A stretch of 64,000 nt of DNA from Streptomyces albidoflavus (GTDB taxonomy: Bacteria; Actinomycetota; Actinomycetes; Streptomycetales; Streptomycetaceae): contig NZ_JOII01000031.1 in assembly GCF_000719955.1 (NCBI RefSeq), forward strand, positions 1 through 64,000, in the 5' to 3' direction. The position numbers and the translations under genes are program-made. The notes beneath the pieces are model-generated. The model made no database searches, was not told the DNA's origin, and was given only the letters and a program-made list of their open reading frames with translations. Shown here in pieces: positions 52,027-59,877 of the stretch. Position 1 is the stretch's first letter, and every line of letters starts with the position of its first letter.

Positions 52027-52623
52027 ATGACCACGACCGATGACAGTCTCCCCGACCTCGGACCCGCCGCCATGGCGGTCGCCGCCCTGGTCGACCGGGT
52101 GACCCCGGAGCAGCTCGACGACCCGACGCCCTGCCCCGACTACGCGGTACGGAACGTGCTCGGCCATCTCAGCGGGCTCAGCCTCGCCTTCCGGGACGCG
52201 GCCCTGAAGCACGTGGGGCCGACCACGGACACCGACCCGGGGGCGAGCCTTCCGGACATCGGTGAGGACTGGCGCCCGGTGCTGGCCGCGCGGCTGACCG
52301 AGCTGCCGGCCGCCTGGCGCAGCCCGGGCGCGTGGGACGGCATGACGCAGGCGGGCGGGGTGACCTTCCCGGCCGCGGACGCGGGGGTGGTCGCCCTCAA
52401 CGAACTCGTCGTCCACGGCTGGGACCTGGCCCGCGCCACCGGCCAGCCCTACGCCCCCGAACCGGTGGACCTGGAGGTCGCGTACACCATGCTGTCGGCG
52501 GCCGCCGAGTCCGGCGAGGAGGCCGGCGGCATGTTCGGGCCGCCGGTCGAGGTGGACGAGAACGCGTCCCTGCTGGACCAGGTCATCGGCCTGAGCGGAC
52601 GCGACCCGGCGTGGACGCCCTGA
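52027..52623 (+). CDS. TIGR03086-type DinB-like metal-binding protein
   Basis: A 198-residue helical-bundle protein of the mycothiol-dependent maleylpyruvate isomerase/DinB superfamily, TIGR03086 branch. Metal-ligand-type positions are seen in RNVLGHLSGLSLAFRDA and NELVVHGWDLARATG. PTPCPDYAVRN is the family hallmark. The ATG at 52027 follows GAGGAAG. Members probably perform thiol- or metal-linked chemistry. The exact role is unknown. It stands alone on this strand. Confidence 0.82.
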   Translation: MTTTDDSLPDLGPAAMAVAALVDRVTPEQLDDPTPCPDYAVRNVLGHLSGLSLAFRDAALKHVGPTTDTDPGASLPDIGEDWRPVLAARLTELPAAWRSPGAWDGMTQAGGVTFPAADAGVVALNELVVHGWDLARATGQPYAPEPVDLEVAYTMLSAAAESGEEAGGMFGPPVEVDENASLLDQVIGLSGRDPAWTP

Positions 52624-52651
52624 GGCGGCGCCGGGCGCGTCCGGCGGTGGG

Positions 52652-53914
52652 TCAGGCCCGCACCAGGATGTACGTGCCGGAGCCGTCCTGCCGGCCGCTG
52701 CTGTACTGGCGGACGGGCTGGTTCTCGGCGTGCCGGTCGTGGCCGGCCATGTAGCCGGTGTGCTTGTTCTGGACGCCGACCCGGTCGGAGCCGGGGACGT
52801 CGCGGTAGAGGTGGAAGCGCTGGAGGTTGTCGGTCCGGCAGTCGGTCTGCACGAGGGGCGCGCCCTCGTCGCCGGCGGTCGGTTCCGCGACGGCCAGGCA
52901 CTTGTTGCTGGAGCGGTTGACGAAGACCCGCTCCACGATGCCGTTCTCCTCGGGCGCGTCGCACATCTGCCACTGGTCCAGGTTGAGGCTGAAGATCGTG
53001 GAGGGCTTCAGCTGGACGGTGTCGCCCTGGAGGAGGGGCGGCGCGGTCCAGAAGAGGGACCCGTCGGGCGTGCCGATCTTGTAGTAGCCCTCGGCGCAGG
53101 TGAGCGCCGCCCGGGTGCCGGCGGTGCGGTCCGTCCGGTCCGTCCGCTCCTGGGCGGCCTTCGCCGGTAGGGCTGCCGCCGCCTCCTTCGCCGCCGGTGC
53201 CCGGCGCGGCCCGGTGGCGGCCGGGTCGCAGTCGAGGAGGTCCTGCGCCTTGCGCATGATGCTGTCGGCCGGCACCACGTCCTCGCAGCGCACCGCGCCC
53301 TCTTCGAGCGTGGTGTACGTGGTGTAGCTGCCCCGGTCGGCGGCCTCGACCCAGCGCAGGCCCCAGGTGCCGTCGCCGAGGTCGACCCGGTTGCAGTTGA
53401 GGCTGCCGTAGGTCCCGGTGACCTTCTTCGTGCCCTGGTAGAGGCCGTAGTAGCCGGGCTTCTGGAAGTCCCAGGTGATCTTCTTCGCGGTGGTGCCGGT
53501 GGAGGTCGACTTCATCTGCACCTCCAGGCCCACCGAGGCCCCCGCCTCATTGAGGGCCTCCACGTCGAAACCGGCGTTGAGGGAGGTCTTCTGGCCGACC
53601 GACACCTCGATGACGGTCTGCGTGGTGGTTTCGACGGTCTGCGAGCCCAGCGAGCCGTCGGTGACGTACCAGCCCTTGAAGTGGGTGATGGCCGGGGCGA
53701 CTTCGGCGCTCTTGACGAAGGCGTGGCGCTTGCCGAGGTCGGCGGCGGTACAGGTCTCGCCCAGTTCGGCCTGGCCCGCTGCGACGCCGGGCGACGGCGT
53801 CCCGGCGGCGGCCGGTGCGGCGGCGAAGCCCAGGGCGGCGGTCGTGGAGACGGCTGCGGCGGTGAGGGCGAGGAGACCTCTGCGTAAGCGGCTGGTGGGT
53901 GTGGTGTGCGGCAT
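52652..53914 (-). CDS. secreted protein with C-terminal ricin-type domain
   Basis: A 420-residue exported protein. Signal peptide: LRRGLLALTAAAVSTTAALG then AAPAAAG. The middle part (about 40-225) is beta-rich, with TVETTTQTVIEVSVGQKTSL and GLEVQMKSTSTGTTAKKITW, a pattern reminiscent of pore-forming or adhesive beta-folds. The C-terminal about 140 residues look like a ricin-type beta-trefoil (VNRSSNKCLAVAEPTAGDEG, QTDCRTDNLQRFHLYRD). It is likely an extracellular carbohydrate-binding protein. The ATG at 53914 follows GAGGGGGAAA. Confidence 0.78.
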   Translation of the reverse strand: MPHTTPTSRLRRGLLALTAAAVSTTAALGFAAAPAAAGTPSPGVAAGQAELGETCTAADLGKRHAFVKSAEVAPAITHFKGWYVTDGSLGSQTVETTTQTVIEVSVGQKTSLNAGFDVEALNEAGASVGLEVQMKSTSTGTTAKKITWDFQKPGYYGLYQGTKKVTGTYGSLNCNRVDLGDGTWGLRWVEAADRGSYTTYTTLEEGAVRCEDVVPADSIMRKAQDLLDCDPAATGPRRAPAAKEAAAALPAKAAQERTDRTDRTAGTRAALTCAEGYYKIGTPDGSLFWTAPPLLQGDTVQLKPSTIFSLNLDQWQMCDAPEENGIVERVFVNRSSNKCLAVAEPTAGDEGAPLVQTDCRTDNLQRFHLYRDVPGSDRVGVQNKHTGYMAGHDRHAENQPVRQYSSGRQDGSGTYILVRA

Positions 53915-54115
53915 CGTGCGTTTCCCCCTCGGTGTGGTGCTCGGACAGGTCACCCGCGTGCGGGCGCGGGTCCGGTCCGGTGGTCGGCCGGTCCGGTGGT
54001 GAGCCCGAGTGAACCTAGTGCGGGTGGGCAGGGCGGTGCGACGGCCGAATCGGCCAAGGGGTGGTCGCGGAGGGCGGAATGGCCTGTTCTCCGTGGCTGC
54101 CCCGCGAAAAAACCT

Positions 54116-54129
54116 GCAAGCACGCTTGC
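54116..54129. promoter_or_regulatory. candidate TetR operator upstream of the acyl-CoA operon
   Basis: GCAAGC (54116-54121) and GCTTGC (54124-54129) form a perfect 6-2-6 inverted repeat in a locally AT-rich stretch, 69 bp before the first operon gene. The form resembles operators of TetR regulators of fatty-acid-type catabolism. The operon's own last listed gene is a TetR. Confidence 0.5.
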
Positions 54130-54197
54130 TTGTTTCTTCTCGCGCTGCCATGCTCCGACCACGCCGCACTGCCCGCCGTGCCCGGGAGGAACGAGCC

Positions 54198-54995
54198 GTG
54201 TCCGATCCCCTGCCCGTACTGGACGACCTGGCTGCCGAGAGTGAGGAACTCGACGCGCTGGTGGCCGAGTTGAGTGATGCCGAGTGGAAGGCGGTGACGC
54301 CTGCCGAAGGGTGGGCCGTCGCGCACCAGATCGCCCATCTGGCCTGGACCGACCGGGCGGCGCTGACCGCCCTCACCGACCCCGCCGCCTTCGACGCCCA
54401 CCTGGCCGAGGCGGCTGCCCGGCCGTTCACCTTCGTGGACGAGGGCGCCGAGGCCGGGGCCGCGCAGCCGACCGCCGCACTGCTCGCCGGGTGGCGCGCC
54501 GACCGGGCCGCGCTGGACGCCGCCCTGCGCGCGGTCGGGCCGGGGACCCGGGTGCCCTGGTACGGGCCGCCGATGAGTGTGCCGTCGATGGCGACGGCCC
54601 GGCTGATGGAGACCTGGGCGCACGGCCAGGACGTGGCCGACGCCCTCGGCGTACGCCGCGAGCCCACCGCCCGGCTCCGCCACATCGCCCGACTCGGCTG
54701 GCGGACAAGGGACTTCGCCTACGCGATGAACGGGACGGCGGCGCCCGAGGTCCCGTTCCGCATCGAGCTGACGCCGCCGGACGGGGGCGTGCTCTGGACG
54801 TACGGGCCCGAGGACGCGCCCCAGCGGGTCACCGGCCCGGCGCTGGACTTCTGCCTGCTCGTCACCCGCCGTGCCCACCGCGACGACCTCGCCGTGCGGG
54901 CCGAAGGGCCGGACGCGGAGCGGTGGCTGGACCTGGCGCAGGCGTTCGCCGGGCCGCCCGGCACGCCGCGCGCCCCGCGCGGGGAGGCGGCGTGA
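54198..54995 (+). CDS. TIGR03084-family DinB-like metal-binding protein
   Basis: A 265-residue protein of the TIGR03084 branch of the DinB/mycothiol superfamily. Seen: WKAVTPAEGWAVAHQIAHLA with a ligand-type His, ETWAHGQDVADALGV, and a C-terminal extension with FRIELTPPDGGVLWTYGPED. The GTG at 54198 follows GGAGGAA. It is the first gene of the acyl-CoA operon and overlaps the AtuA-like gene by GTGA. TIGR03084 proteins often sit beside AtuA-like genes. The chemical role is unknown. Confidence 0.85.
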   Translation: MSDPLPVLDDLAAESEELDALVAELSDAEWKAVTPAEGWAVAHQIAHLAWTDRAALTALTDPAAFDAHLAEAAARPFTFVDEGAEAGAAQPTAALLAGWRADRAALDAALRAVGPGTRVPWYGPPMSVPSMATARLMETWAHGQDVADALGVRREPTARLRHIARLGWRTRDFAYAMNGTAAPEVPFRIELTPPDGGVLWTYGPEDAPQRVTGPALDFCLLVTRRAHRDDLAVRAEGPDAERWLDLAQAFAGPPGTPRAPRGEAA

Positions 54996-56716
54996 GCGCC
55001 CCGGCGCCGCTGCGGATCGGCAACGCCTCCGGGTTCTACGGCGACCGGTTCGACGCGCTGCGCGAGATGCTGTCCGACGGGCCGCTCGACGTGCTGACCG
55101 GCGACTACCTCGCCGAACTCACCCTCCTCATCCTCGGCCGCGACCGCCTCGCCGACCCGGAGCGCGGCTACGCCCGCACCCACCTGCGCCAGCTGGAGCA
55201 GTGCCTGGGCCTCGCCCACGAGCGCGGGGTGCGCGTCGTCACCAACGCGGGCGGCCTGAACCCGGCCGGACTGGCCGACCGGATCAGGGAGCTGGCGAAG
55301 ACGCTCGGCCTGCCCACGCGGGTCGCGCACGTCGAGGGGGACGATCTGCTGCACCGGCCCGGCGGCTGGGGCGAGGGGGTGCTGACCGCCAACGCCTACC
55401 TCGGCGGGTTCGGCATCGCCGCCTGTCTGGAGGCGGGCGCCGACGTGGTCGTCACCGGGCGGGTCACCGACGCCGCCCTCGTCTCCGGGCCCGCCGCCGC
55501 CCACTTCGGCTGGAGCCCGGACGACCACGACCAGCTCGCCGGGGCCGTCGTCGCCGGGCACCTGCTGGAGTGCGGCACCCAGGCCACCGGCGGCAACTAC
55601 GCCTTCTTCACCGACCACGACCCGGCCCTCCTGCGCCGCCCCGGCTTCCCGCTCGCCGAGATCCACGCCGACGGCAGCAGCGTCCTCACCAAACACCCCG
55701 GCACCGGCGGCGTCGTCACCGTCGGCACCGCCACCGCCCAGCTCCTCTACGAGACGAGCGGCCCCCGGTACGCGGGCCCGGACGTCACCGCCCGCCTCGA
55801 CACCGTCCGCCTCGGCCAACAGGGCCCCGACCGGGTCCGCGTCGAGGGCGTACGCGGTGAGGCCCCGCCGCCCACCCTCAAGGCCGGGCTGACCCGGCTC
55901 GGCGGGTGGCGCAACGAGGTCGTCTTCGTGCTGACCGGGCTCGCCATCGAGGCCAAGGCGGAGCTGGTCAAGGCGCAGCTGGGGGATGCCCTCGCCGCCG
56001 CGGGGCCCAAGGAGGTCCGCTGGGAGCTGGCCCGTACCGACCACGAGGACGCCGCCACCGAGGAGACCGCCAGCGCGCTGCTGCGGCTGGTGGTCCGGGA
56101 CCCGGAGGCGGAGAAGGTGGGGCGGGTCGTGAGCGGGGCCGCCGTGGAGCTGGCGCTCGCCGGGTACCCCGGGTTCCACCTCACCGCGCCGCCCGGCAAG
56201 GGCTCCCCGTACGGGGTGTTCGAGGCGGTTCCGGTGGAGCGGGACCAGGTGACGCACACCGCCGTGCTGCCGGACGGGGAGCGCGTGACCGTGCCCGAGC
56301 CGGAACGCACCCGTGCCCTCGCCCCGGCCGCGGAACCGGAGCTGCCGGAGCCGCTGCCGCCCGGCCCGGCCCGCCGCCTGCCGCTCGGCACCGTCGCCGG
56401 GGCCCGCAGCGGCGACAAGGGCGGCAGCGCCAACATCGGCGTCTGGGTGCGCGACGAGCGGGCGTACCGCTGGCTGGTGCACACGCTGACCGTCGAGCGG
56501 CTGCGCGAACTGCTGCCGGAGACGGCCGGCTTGGCGGTCACGCGGTACGCGCTGCCCGCGCTGTACGCCGTCAACTTCCATGTCGACGGGCTGCTCGGTG
56601 ACGGGGTCGCCGCGCAGGCCCGGTTCGACCCGCAGGCCAAGGGGGTCGGGGAGTGGCTGCGCGCCCGCCACCTCGACATCCCCGAAGCCGTCCTCAGCCA
56701 GGAGGTACCGCATTGA
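54992..56716 (+). CDS. AtuA-like (DUF1446) protein
   Basis: A 574-residue protein of the acyclic-terpene-utilisation AtuA/DUF1446 family. The N-terminal domain begins RIGNASGFYGDRFDALREML and contains VRVVTNAGGLNPAGLADRIR, DVVVTGRVTDAALVSGPAAA and GNYAFFTDHDPALL. The C-terminal about 110 residues are the AtuA ferredoxin-fold domain (GARSGDKGGSANIGVWVRDE). The stop codon TGA (56714-56716) lies inside the right end of a TnpB element. Joining the element's flanks gives an original ending CAG TGA, so the last residue changed from Gln to His while length is unchanged. Confidence 0.88.
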   Translation: MSAPAPLRIGNASGFYGDRFDALREMLSDGPLDVLTGDYLAELTLLILGRDRLADPERGYARTHLRQLEQCLGLAHERGVRVVTNAGGLNPAGLADRIRELAKTLGLPTRVAHVEGDDLLHRPGGWGEGVLTANAYLGGFGIAACLEAGADVVVTGRVTDAALVSGPAAAHFGWSPDDHDQLAGAVVAGHLLECGTQATGGNYAFFTDHDPALLRRPGFPLAEIHADGSSVLTKHPGTGGVVTVGTATAQLLYETSGPRYAGPDVTARLDTVRLGQQGPDRVRVEGVRGEAPPPTLKAGLTRLGGWRNEVVFVLTGLAIEAKAELVKAQLGDALAAAGPKEVRWELARTDHEDAATEETASALLRLVVRDPEAEKVGRVVSGAAVELALAGYPGFHLTAPPGKGSPYGVFEAVPVERDQVTHTAVLPDGERVTVPEPERTRALAPAAEPELPEPLPPGPARRLPLGTVAGARSGDKGGSANIGVWVRDERAYRWLVHTLTVERLRELLPETAGLAVTRYALPALYAVNFHVDGLLGDGVAAQARFDPQAKGVGEWLRARHLDIPEAVLSQEVPH

Positions 56717-56747
56717 CATCCTCCCCGCCCTAAAGGACGGGGATTCC
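56713..56747 (-). ncRNA. omega-RNA 3' scaffold / right end of element 2
   Basis: On the minus strand GGAATCCCCGTCC pairs as CCCCGUCC-UUUA-GGGCGGGG (one G-U pair), followed by AGGATGTCAA. The hairpin includes the tnpB stop codon TAG. The guide would be the flanking DNA starting at 56712 and reading leftward. Confidence 0.7.
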
Positions 56748-57974
56748 TGGCTCACGTTGGCTGGGGACCAGCGGTCCGCCAGCTCTTACACGATCAGCAC
56801 CAGCCGGGTTGAGACCAGCCCGGACCAGCATCACGCGGGCGGAGTTCTTGTCCCTGGGGGATACGACTCCGCATGCGGTGCAGGTGTAGGTACGTTCCGA
56901 AAGAGGAAGTGCGTGCTTGGTTCTCGCTCCGCACGACGCGCAGTCCATGGTGGTGTGCGCGGGATGCACGAGACGGATGTCCCGTCTGTGCTTGCGGCCC
57001 ATCTCGATCAGGGCCGTCTTCGTGGCACCGATCGCCGCGTCAGCGGCTTTGCGGGCCATGGTGGTCTTCGCGAGGAACTTCGGGCGGAAGCCCTCGACGG
57101 CGATGGCGTCGTGGTCGGTCACGATGCGTTTGGCCCACTTGCGGGCGGCGTCCTGGCGTTGCCGGGCCACCTTCTTGTGCACCTTCGCGGTCTGCCGCTG
57201 CGCTTCGCGGTAGCCCTTGGAGGCTGCCTGCCCGCGCGCGGGGCGGCGGCGGGCCATCATCCGCTGGTAGCGGGCGAGGCGCTGAGCCGCACGCTTGCCG
57301 TGCTCGGTGTGTGGGAGGTCGTGCGCGTCGCTTGTGGTGGTGGCGGTCTCCTTGACGCCCCAGTCCACGCCGAGCACGCGCCCCGTGGCCGGGAGCGGCT
57401 GGGCTTCGGTGGCGACGACGAACGACGCGTACCAGTGCCCGAGGCTGTCTTGGTAGACGCGCACGCTGGTGGGCGGGGCCGGGAGGTCGCGGGACCAGAC
57501 GACCGTCAGTGCGATGCCGCCCGCGACGTGCAGGCGGCCGTCCTTCAGCCGGAATCCGCGCTGCGTGTAGTTCAGCGTGGGCAGCGCGTCATGCTTGCGC
57601 TTGATCCGGGGCATCCCTGCACGCTGCCGTACCGGAAGCTTCGCCTTGATGTCCTTCAACGCTTTGGCGCGGGACTTCGCGAAGTCGCGGATGGTCTGCT
57701 GCTGCGGCACCGACGCGCCCTCACGCAGCCACGACATCGCGGTCCGGGCCTCGGTCAGCATCTTGTCCAGCCGCGCCGGACCGCACGTCGCCTTCTCAGC
57801 CGCGTCGCGGTTCGCGGTGTGGACCTCGCGGGACATGGCCACGCACTCGTTCCACACCCACCGGCAGCGCGCCCACTCGGCCATCAGGCCCGTGCAGGCA
57901 GTCGACGACACGCGGAGTCGGTAGGTGTACCGGGCGTGCCCAGCATCCCCCGAAACCTTTTCCCGTGTCGCCAT
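56730..57974 (-). CDS. tnpB: TnpB RNA-guided nuclease (RuvC), element 2
   Basis: A 414-residue TnpB. RuvC motifs intact: D204 in VLGVDWGVKETATT, E294 in AIAVEGFRPKF, D375 in SPRDKNSARVML. Zinc ribbon C345/C348 and C365/C368. The N-terminal YTYRLRVSSTACTGLMAEWA is usual. It is clearly diverged from TnpB of element 1, so the two are independent insertions rather than copies. The ATG at 57974 has no ribosome binding site but TAAAGT ends 6 nt before it. The stop codon lies within the omega-RNA hairpin, so coding and RNA functions overlap. Confidence 0.92.
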   Translation of the reverse strand: MATREKVSGDAGHARYTYRLRVSSTACTGLMAEWARCRWVWNECVAMSREVHTANRDAAEKATCGPARLDKMLTEARTAMSWLREGASVPQQQTIRDFAKSRAKALKDIKAKLPVRQRAGMPRIKRKHDALPTLNYTQRGFRLKDGRLHVAGGIALTVVWSRDLPAPPTSVRVYQDSLGHWYASFVVATEAQPLPATGRVLGVDWGVKETATTTSDAHDLPHTEHGKRAAQRLARYQRMMARRRPARGQAASKGYREAQRQTAKVHKKVARQRQDAARKWAKRIVTDHDAIAVEGFRPKFLAKTTMARKAADAAIGATKTALIEMGRKHRRDIRLVHPAHTTMDCASCGARTKHALPLSERTYTCTACGVVSPRDKNSARVMLVRAGLNPAGADRVRAGGPLVPSQREPGIPVL

Positions 57975-57980
57975 GACACC

Positions 57981-58018
57981 ACTTTACCACCGGCCGACCA
58001 CTCGAAGCCCACTACTCT
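57981..58018. promoter_or_regulatory. divergent leaderless promoters of element 2
   Basis: TAAAGT on the minus strand (57981-57986) ends 6 nt before the tnpB ATG, and TACTCT on the plus strand (58013-58018) ends 6 nt before the arc-like ATG. The spacing is identical to that in element 1. Confidence 0.6.
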
Positions 58019-58024
58019 GGAGCC

Positions 58025-58183
58025 ATGGATGAAGAGAAGCGCATCACCCTCCGACTGCCCGCTGACCTGCACGAGTGGCTGGCCGCTCAGGCCAGGTCCG
58101 CCCGAAGGTCCCTCAACTCCGAGATCGTCTACCGGCTGGAGGTCGAGCGCGACGCTGCCGTGGCGGACGCCGAATCGCCCTGA
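58025..58183 (+). CDS. Arc-like ribbon-helix-helix protein of the tnpB element
   Basis: A 52-residue protein: MDEEKRITLRLPADLHEWLA, then RRSLNSEIVYRLEVERDAAV. The RSLNSEI segment is very close to the RSVNSEI of Arc repressor. It is divergent from tnpB with 50 bp between starts, the same position as the 54-residue gene of element 1, although the two proteins differ in sequence. A likely role is repression of the tnpB promoter. A hairpin terminator overlaps its stop codon. Confidence 0.78.
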   Translation: MDEEKRITLRLPADLHEWLAAQARSARRSLNSEIVYRLEVERDAAVADAESP

Positions 58184-58195
58184 CGGCGATTCGGC
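58169..58195 (+). terminator. terminator of the arc-like gene
   Basis: GCCGAATCGCC (58169-58179) pairs perfectly with GGCGATTCGGC (58185-58195), followed by TTT. Confidence 0.8.
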
Positions 58196-58267
58196 TTTCC
58201 CTGCCCTGCTCCGCAGGAGTCCGATTCCTCCCCGGCCTGAAGGCCGGGGCATCCTCGGAGGAACCCA

Positions 58268-59866
58268 GTGACCGTCCTCGCCACCGCGCTGGACACCGCT
58301 TCGGCCGAGTACGCGGCCCACCGCGAGGCCCTGCTCGGCAAGATCGACGCGCTCGACGCCGAACACGCCAAGGCCCTCGCGGGCGGCGGCGAGAAGTACG
58401 TGGAGCGGCACCGGGGGCGCGGCAAGCTCCTCGCCCGCGAACGCGTCGAACTGCTGCTGGACGAGGACACGCCCTTCCTGGAGCTGTCGCCCCTCGCCGC
58501 CTGGGGGAGCGAGTACGCGGTGGGCGCCTCGCTGATCACCGGCATCGGCACCGTCAGCGGCGTGGAGTGCCTCATCACCGCCAACGACCCGACGGTGCGC
58601 GGCGGCGCCTCCAACCCGTGGACGCTGAAGAAGGCCCGGCGGGCCAACGAGATCGCCTTCGCCAACCGGCTGCCCTGCATCAGCCTCGTCGAGTCGGGCG
58701 GCGCCGACCTGCCGTCCCAGAAGGAGATCTTCATCCCCGGGGGCGCCCTCTTCCGCGACCTCACCCGGCTCTCCGCCGCCGGAATCCCCACCGTGGCCGT
58801 GGTCTTCGGCAACTCCACGGCCGGGGGCGCGTACATCCCCGGCATGTCCGACCACGTGATCATGGTCAAGGAGCGCTCCAAGGTGTTCCTCGGCGGGCCG
58901 CCGCTGGTCAAGATGGCGACGGGGGAGGAGAGCGACGACGAGTCGCTGGGCGGCGCCGAGATGCACGCCCGCGTCTCCGGCCTCGCCGACCACCTCGCCG
59001 AGGACGAGCCGGAGGCGCTGCTCCGCGCTCGCCGCGTCGTCGCCCGCCTCAACTGGCGCAAGGCGCACCCCGATCCGGCCCCCGCCGAGGAGCCGAAGTA
59101 CGACCCGGAGGAACTGCTCGGCATCGTCCCCGAGGACCTGAAGACGCCCTTCGACCCGCACGAGGTCATCGCGCGCCTCGTCGACGGCTCGGACTTCGAC
59201 GCGTTCAAGCCGCTGTACGGGCCGAGCCTCGTCACCGGCTGGGCCCGGCTCCACGGCTACCCGGTCGGCATCCTCGCCAACGCGCAGGGCGTGCTGTTCA
59301 GCGAGGAGTCGCAGAAGGCCGCCCAGTTCATCCAGCTCGCCAACCAGCGTGACATCCCGCTGCTCTTCCTCCACAACACCACCGGCTACATGGTCGGCAA
59401 GGAGTACGAGCAGGGCGGCATCATCAAACACGGCGCCATGATGATCAACGCGGTCTCCAACTCCCGCGTCCCGCACCTGAGCGTGCTGATGGGCGCCTCG
59501 TACGGCGCCGGGCACTACGGCATGTGCGGCCGCGCCTACGAACCTCGGTTCCTCTTCGCCTGGCCCAGCGCCAAGTCCGCCGTCATGGGCCCGCAGCAGC
59601 TCGCCGGGGTCCTGTCGATCGTCGCCCGCCAGTCGGCCGCCGCCAAGGGCCGCCCCTACGACGACGAGGCGGACGCCGGGCTGCGCGCCATGGTCGAGCA
59701 GCAGATCGAGGCCGAGTCGCTGCCGATGTTCCTCTCCGGGCGCCTCTACGACGACGGCGTCATCGACCCCCGCGACACCCGCACCGTGCTCGGCCTGTGC
59801 CTGTCCGCCGTCCACACCGCCCCCGTCGAGGGCGCCCGTGGCGGCTTCGGCGTCTTCCGGATGTGA
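58268..59866 (+). CDS. acyl-CoA carboxylase beta (carboxyltransferase) subunit
   Basis: A 532-residue biotin-dependent carboxyltransferase, which moves CO2 from carboxybiotin to an acyl-CoA. Seen: RGRGKLLARERVELLLDEDT, CLITANDPTVRGGASNPWTL, oxyanion region VFGNSTAGGAYIPGMSDHVI, and GASYGAGHYGMCGRAYEPRF. The sequence style is closer to methylcrotonyl/geranyl-CoA-type subunits than to AccB/PccB. The GTG at 58268 now follows GGAGGAACCCA, which belongs to the TnpB element. Before insertion it overlapped the AtuA-like stop as GTGA. Confidence 0.9.
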   Translation: MTVLATALDTASAEYAAHREALLGKIDALDAEHAKALAGGGEKYVERHRGRGKLLARERVELLLDEDTPFLELSPLAAWGSEYAVGASLITGIGTVSGVECLITANDPTVRGGASNPWTLKKARRANEIAFANRLPCISLVESGGADLPSQKEIFIPGGALFRDLTRLSAAGIPTVAVVFGNSTAGGAYIPGMSDHVIMVKERSKVFLGGPPLVKMATGEESDDESLGGAEMHARVSGLADHLAEDEPEALLRARRVVARLNWRKAHPDPAPAEEPKYDPEELLGIVPEDLKTPFDPHEVIARLVDGSDFDAFKPLYGPSLVTGWARLHGYPVGILANAQGVLFSEESQKAAQFIQLANQRDIPLLFLHNTTGYMVGKEYEQGGIIKHGAMMINAVSNSRVPHLSVLMGASYGAGHYGMCGRAYEPRFLFAWPSAKSAVMGPQQLAGVLSIVARQSAAAKGRPYDDEADAGLRAMVEQQIEAESLPMFLSGRLYDDGVIDPRDTRTVLGLCLSAVHTAPVEGARGGFGVFRM

Positions 59867-59877
59867 GGACCTCCACC

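Larger units (their letters stand above)
56713..58267 (-). mobile_element. IS605-type tnpB element 2 with Arc-like gene (no tnpA)
   Basis: A 1.55-kb element read on the minus strand. The left end is near 58267, next to genomic TCAC, and the right end at 56713 is GTCAA next to the AtuA-like gene. Removing it rejoins the flanks as ...GGTACCGCA then GTGACCG..., restoring a GTGA overlap between the upstream stop and the downstream start. No target duplication is seen, as expected for this family. The left end also has a GC-rich hairpin (58230-58238 with 58241-58249). Confidence 0.85.
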
